Origin: SZUA-38 sp965212525
Lineage (GTDB): Bacteria > Pseudomonadota > Gammaproteobacteria > Xanthomonadales > SZUA-38
DNA: 64,000 bases
Direction of reading: 5' to 3'
Assembly (NCBI GenBank): GCA_965212525.1
Contig: CBDBVC010000050.1
Location: forward strand, 41,312 to 105,311
The notes under the pieces: generated by a model
The model's input: only the letters and a program-made list of their open reading frames with translations
Told to the model about the DNA's origin: nothing
The model's database searches: none
Shown: positions 63,657 through 64,000 of the stretch, piece after piece
Numbering within the stretch: position 1 is the stretch's first letter
How the letters are laid out: every line of letters starts with the position of its first letter
Translations under genes and position numbers: made by a program

Positions 63657-64000
63657 ATGGATATTGGATACTTTCTGAAACTGATGAAAGAGAAAAATGC
63701 ATCCGACATGTTTCTCTCCACGGGGGCACCCGTCAGTATCAAGGTCGAAGGCTCAATTCATCCACTGGGGAAATCGGGCCTGCCTTCAGGCATGGTCAAG
63801 AAGATTGCCTATTCACTCATGGATGAAGGCCAGGTTCCCGAATTCGAAGATAACCTTGAGCTGAACCTGGCGATTTCTCTTCCCGATGCCGGTCGCTTCC
63901 GAGTCAATGTGTTCAGACAACGCAGTGAAGTGGGCATGGTCATCCGTGCCATCAAGGGCGAAATCCCGAGCCTCGGTGAACTTCACATGCCGGATATCCT
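63657..64000 (+). CDS. pilU: PilT/PilU-type twitching motility ATPase (partial, runs off window)
   Basis: The first 114 residues of a type IV pilus retraction-family ATPase. GYFLKLMKEKNASDMFLSTGAPVSIKVEGSIHPL and the N2-domain end RFRVNVFRQRSEVGMVIRAIKGEIPSLGELHMP match the N-terminal domain of PilT/PilU. The residue pattern favours PilU, but PilT is not excluded because the ATPase core lies beyond the window. ATG 63657 follows AGGGA. Confidence 0.85.
   Translation, partial: MDIGYFLKLMKEKNASDMFLSTGAPVSIKVEGSIHPLGKSGLPSGMVKKIAYSLMDEGQVPEFEDNLELNLAISLPDAGRFRVNVFRQRSEVGMVIRAIKGEIPSLGELHMPDI

Overview
The window looks like a chromosomal segment of a heterotrophic gammaproteobacterium with moderately GC-rich DNA. 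The order cannot be fixed from sequence alone; a marine or soil lineage in the Granulosicoccus/Arenicella/Chromatiales range is a guess. The evidence is gene order: hda-perM-CDP-alcohol transferase-DUF2066 facing purM-purN-DUF3108; ibaG-murA; and yrbG-kdsD-kdsC-lptC-lptA-lptB-rpoN-hpf-ptsN-hprK-rapZ-PTS. I see no tRNA, rRNA, CRISPR array, prophage or intact insertion sequence. Most of the segment is core metabolism and envelope biogenesis.

Layout. 0-5.3 kb: a crotonase, a sirtuin with an altered zinc site, the threonine-degradation pair tdh-kbl, an OsmC protein and a putative 2OG-Fe(II) oxygenase, closed by a strong bidirectional terminator. 5.3-11.7 kb, minus strand: an OmpA-like porin, proline-catabolic P5C dehydrogenase and the fused B12 mutase IcmF. 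11.9-13.7 kb: a 7TM diguanylate cyclase. 14.1-23.4 kb: a leucine-degradation operon (leucine dehydrogenase, LiuA, thiolase, LiuB, LiuC, LiuD, an HSD10-type dehydrogenase) ending in an EF-P-like factor. 23.5-29.1 kb: a 1203-residue Ser/Thr kinase with a sulfatase-modifying-factor domain, a lytic transglycosylase, a GFA protein and Hda. 29.1-36.2 kb: PerM, lipid synthesis, purine synthesis (purM, purN), MurA and IbaG. 36.3-49.7 kb: Ca2+/Na+ antiporter, Kdo synthesis and LPS export, sigma-54, a regulatory phosphotransferase chain without any sugar permease, and MgtE. 49.7-58.9 kb: TsaB, a broken M23 peptidase, two tandem paralogous TonB-dependent receptors (one broken), an AraC regulator and a GNAT acetyltransferase. 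58.9-64 kb: a reverse-transsulfuration pair, a DUF465 protein, two DUF4398 lipoproteins, and the start of a PilT/PilU ATPase cut by the window end.

The genes suggest growth on amino acids: threonine goes to glycine and acetyl-CoA, proline to glutamate, leucine to acetoacetate and acetyl-CoA, isobutyryl-CoA to butyryl-CoA, and homocysteine to cysteine. The PTS components appear to be purely regulatory and sit beside rpoN and rapZ.

The most striking sequence-level observation is a set of ten apparent single-base insertions, and no deletions, that break five otherwise well-conserved genes (thiolase, kdsD, ptsN, an M23 peptidase and a TonB receptor). Seven lie within about 1.3 kb (50.5-51.8 kb). 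Several are in housekeeping genes, so sequencing or assembly error is the leading explanation, but real decay of the 50.5-54.2 kb pair is possible. I did not find a convincing previously undescribed multi-gene system. The best leads for new biology are the RapZ homologue without a Walker A lysine, the sirtuin without a normal zinc knuckle, and a 21-bp tandem repeat between a DNA-binding-domain-only AraC regulator and a TonB receptor.
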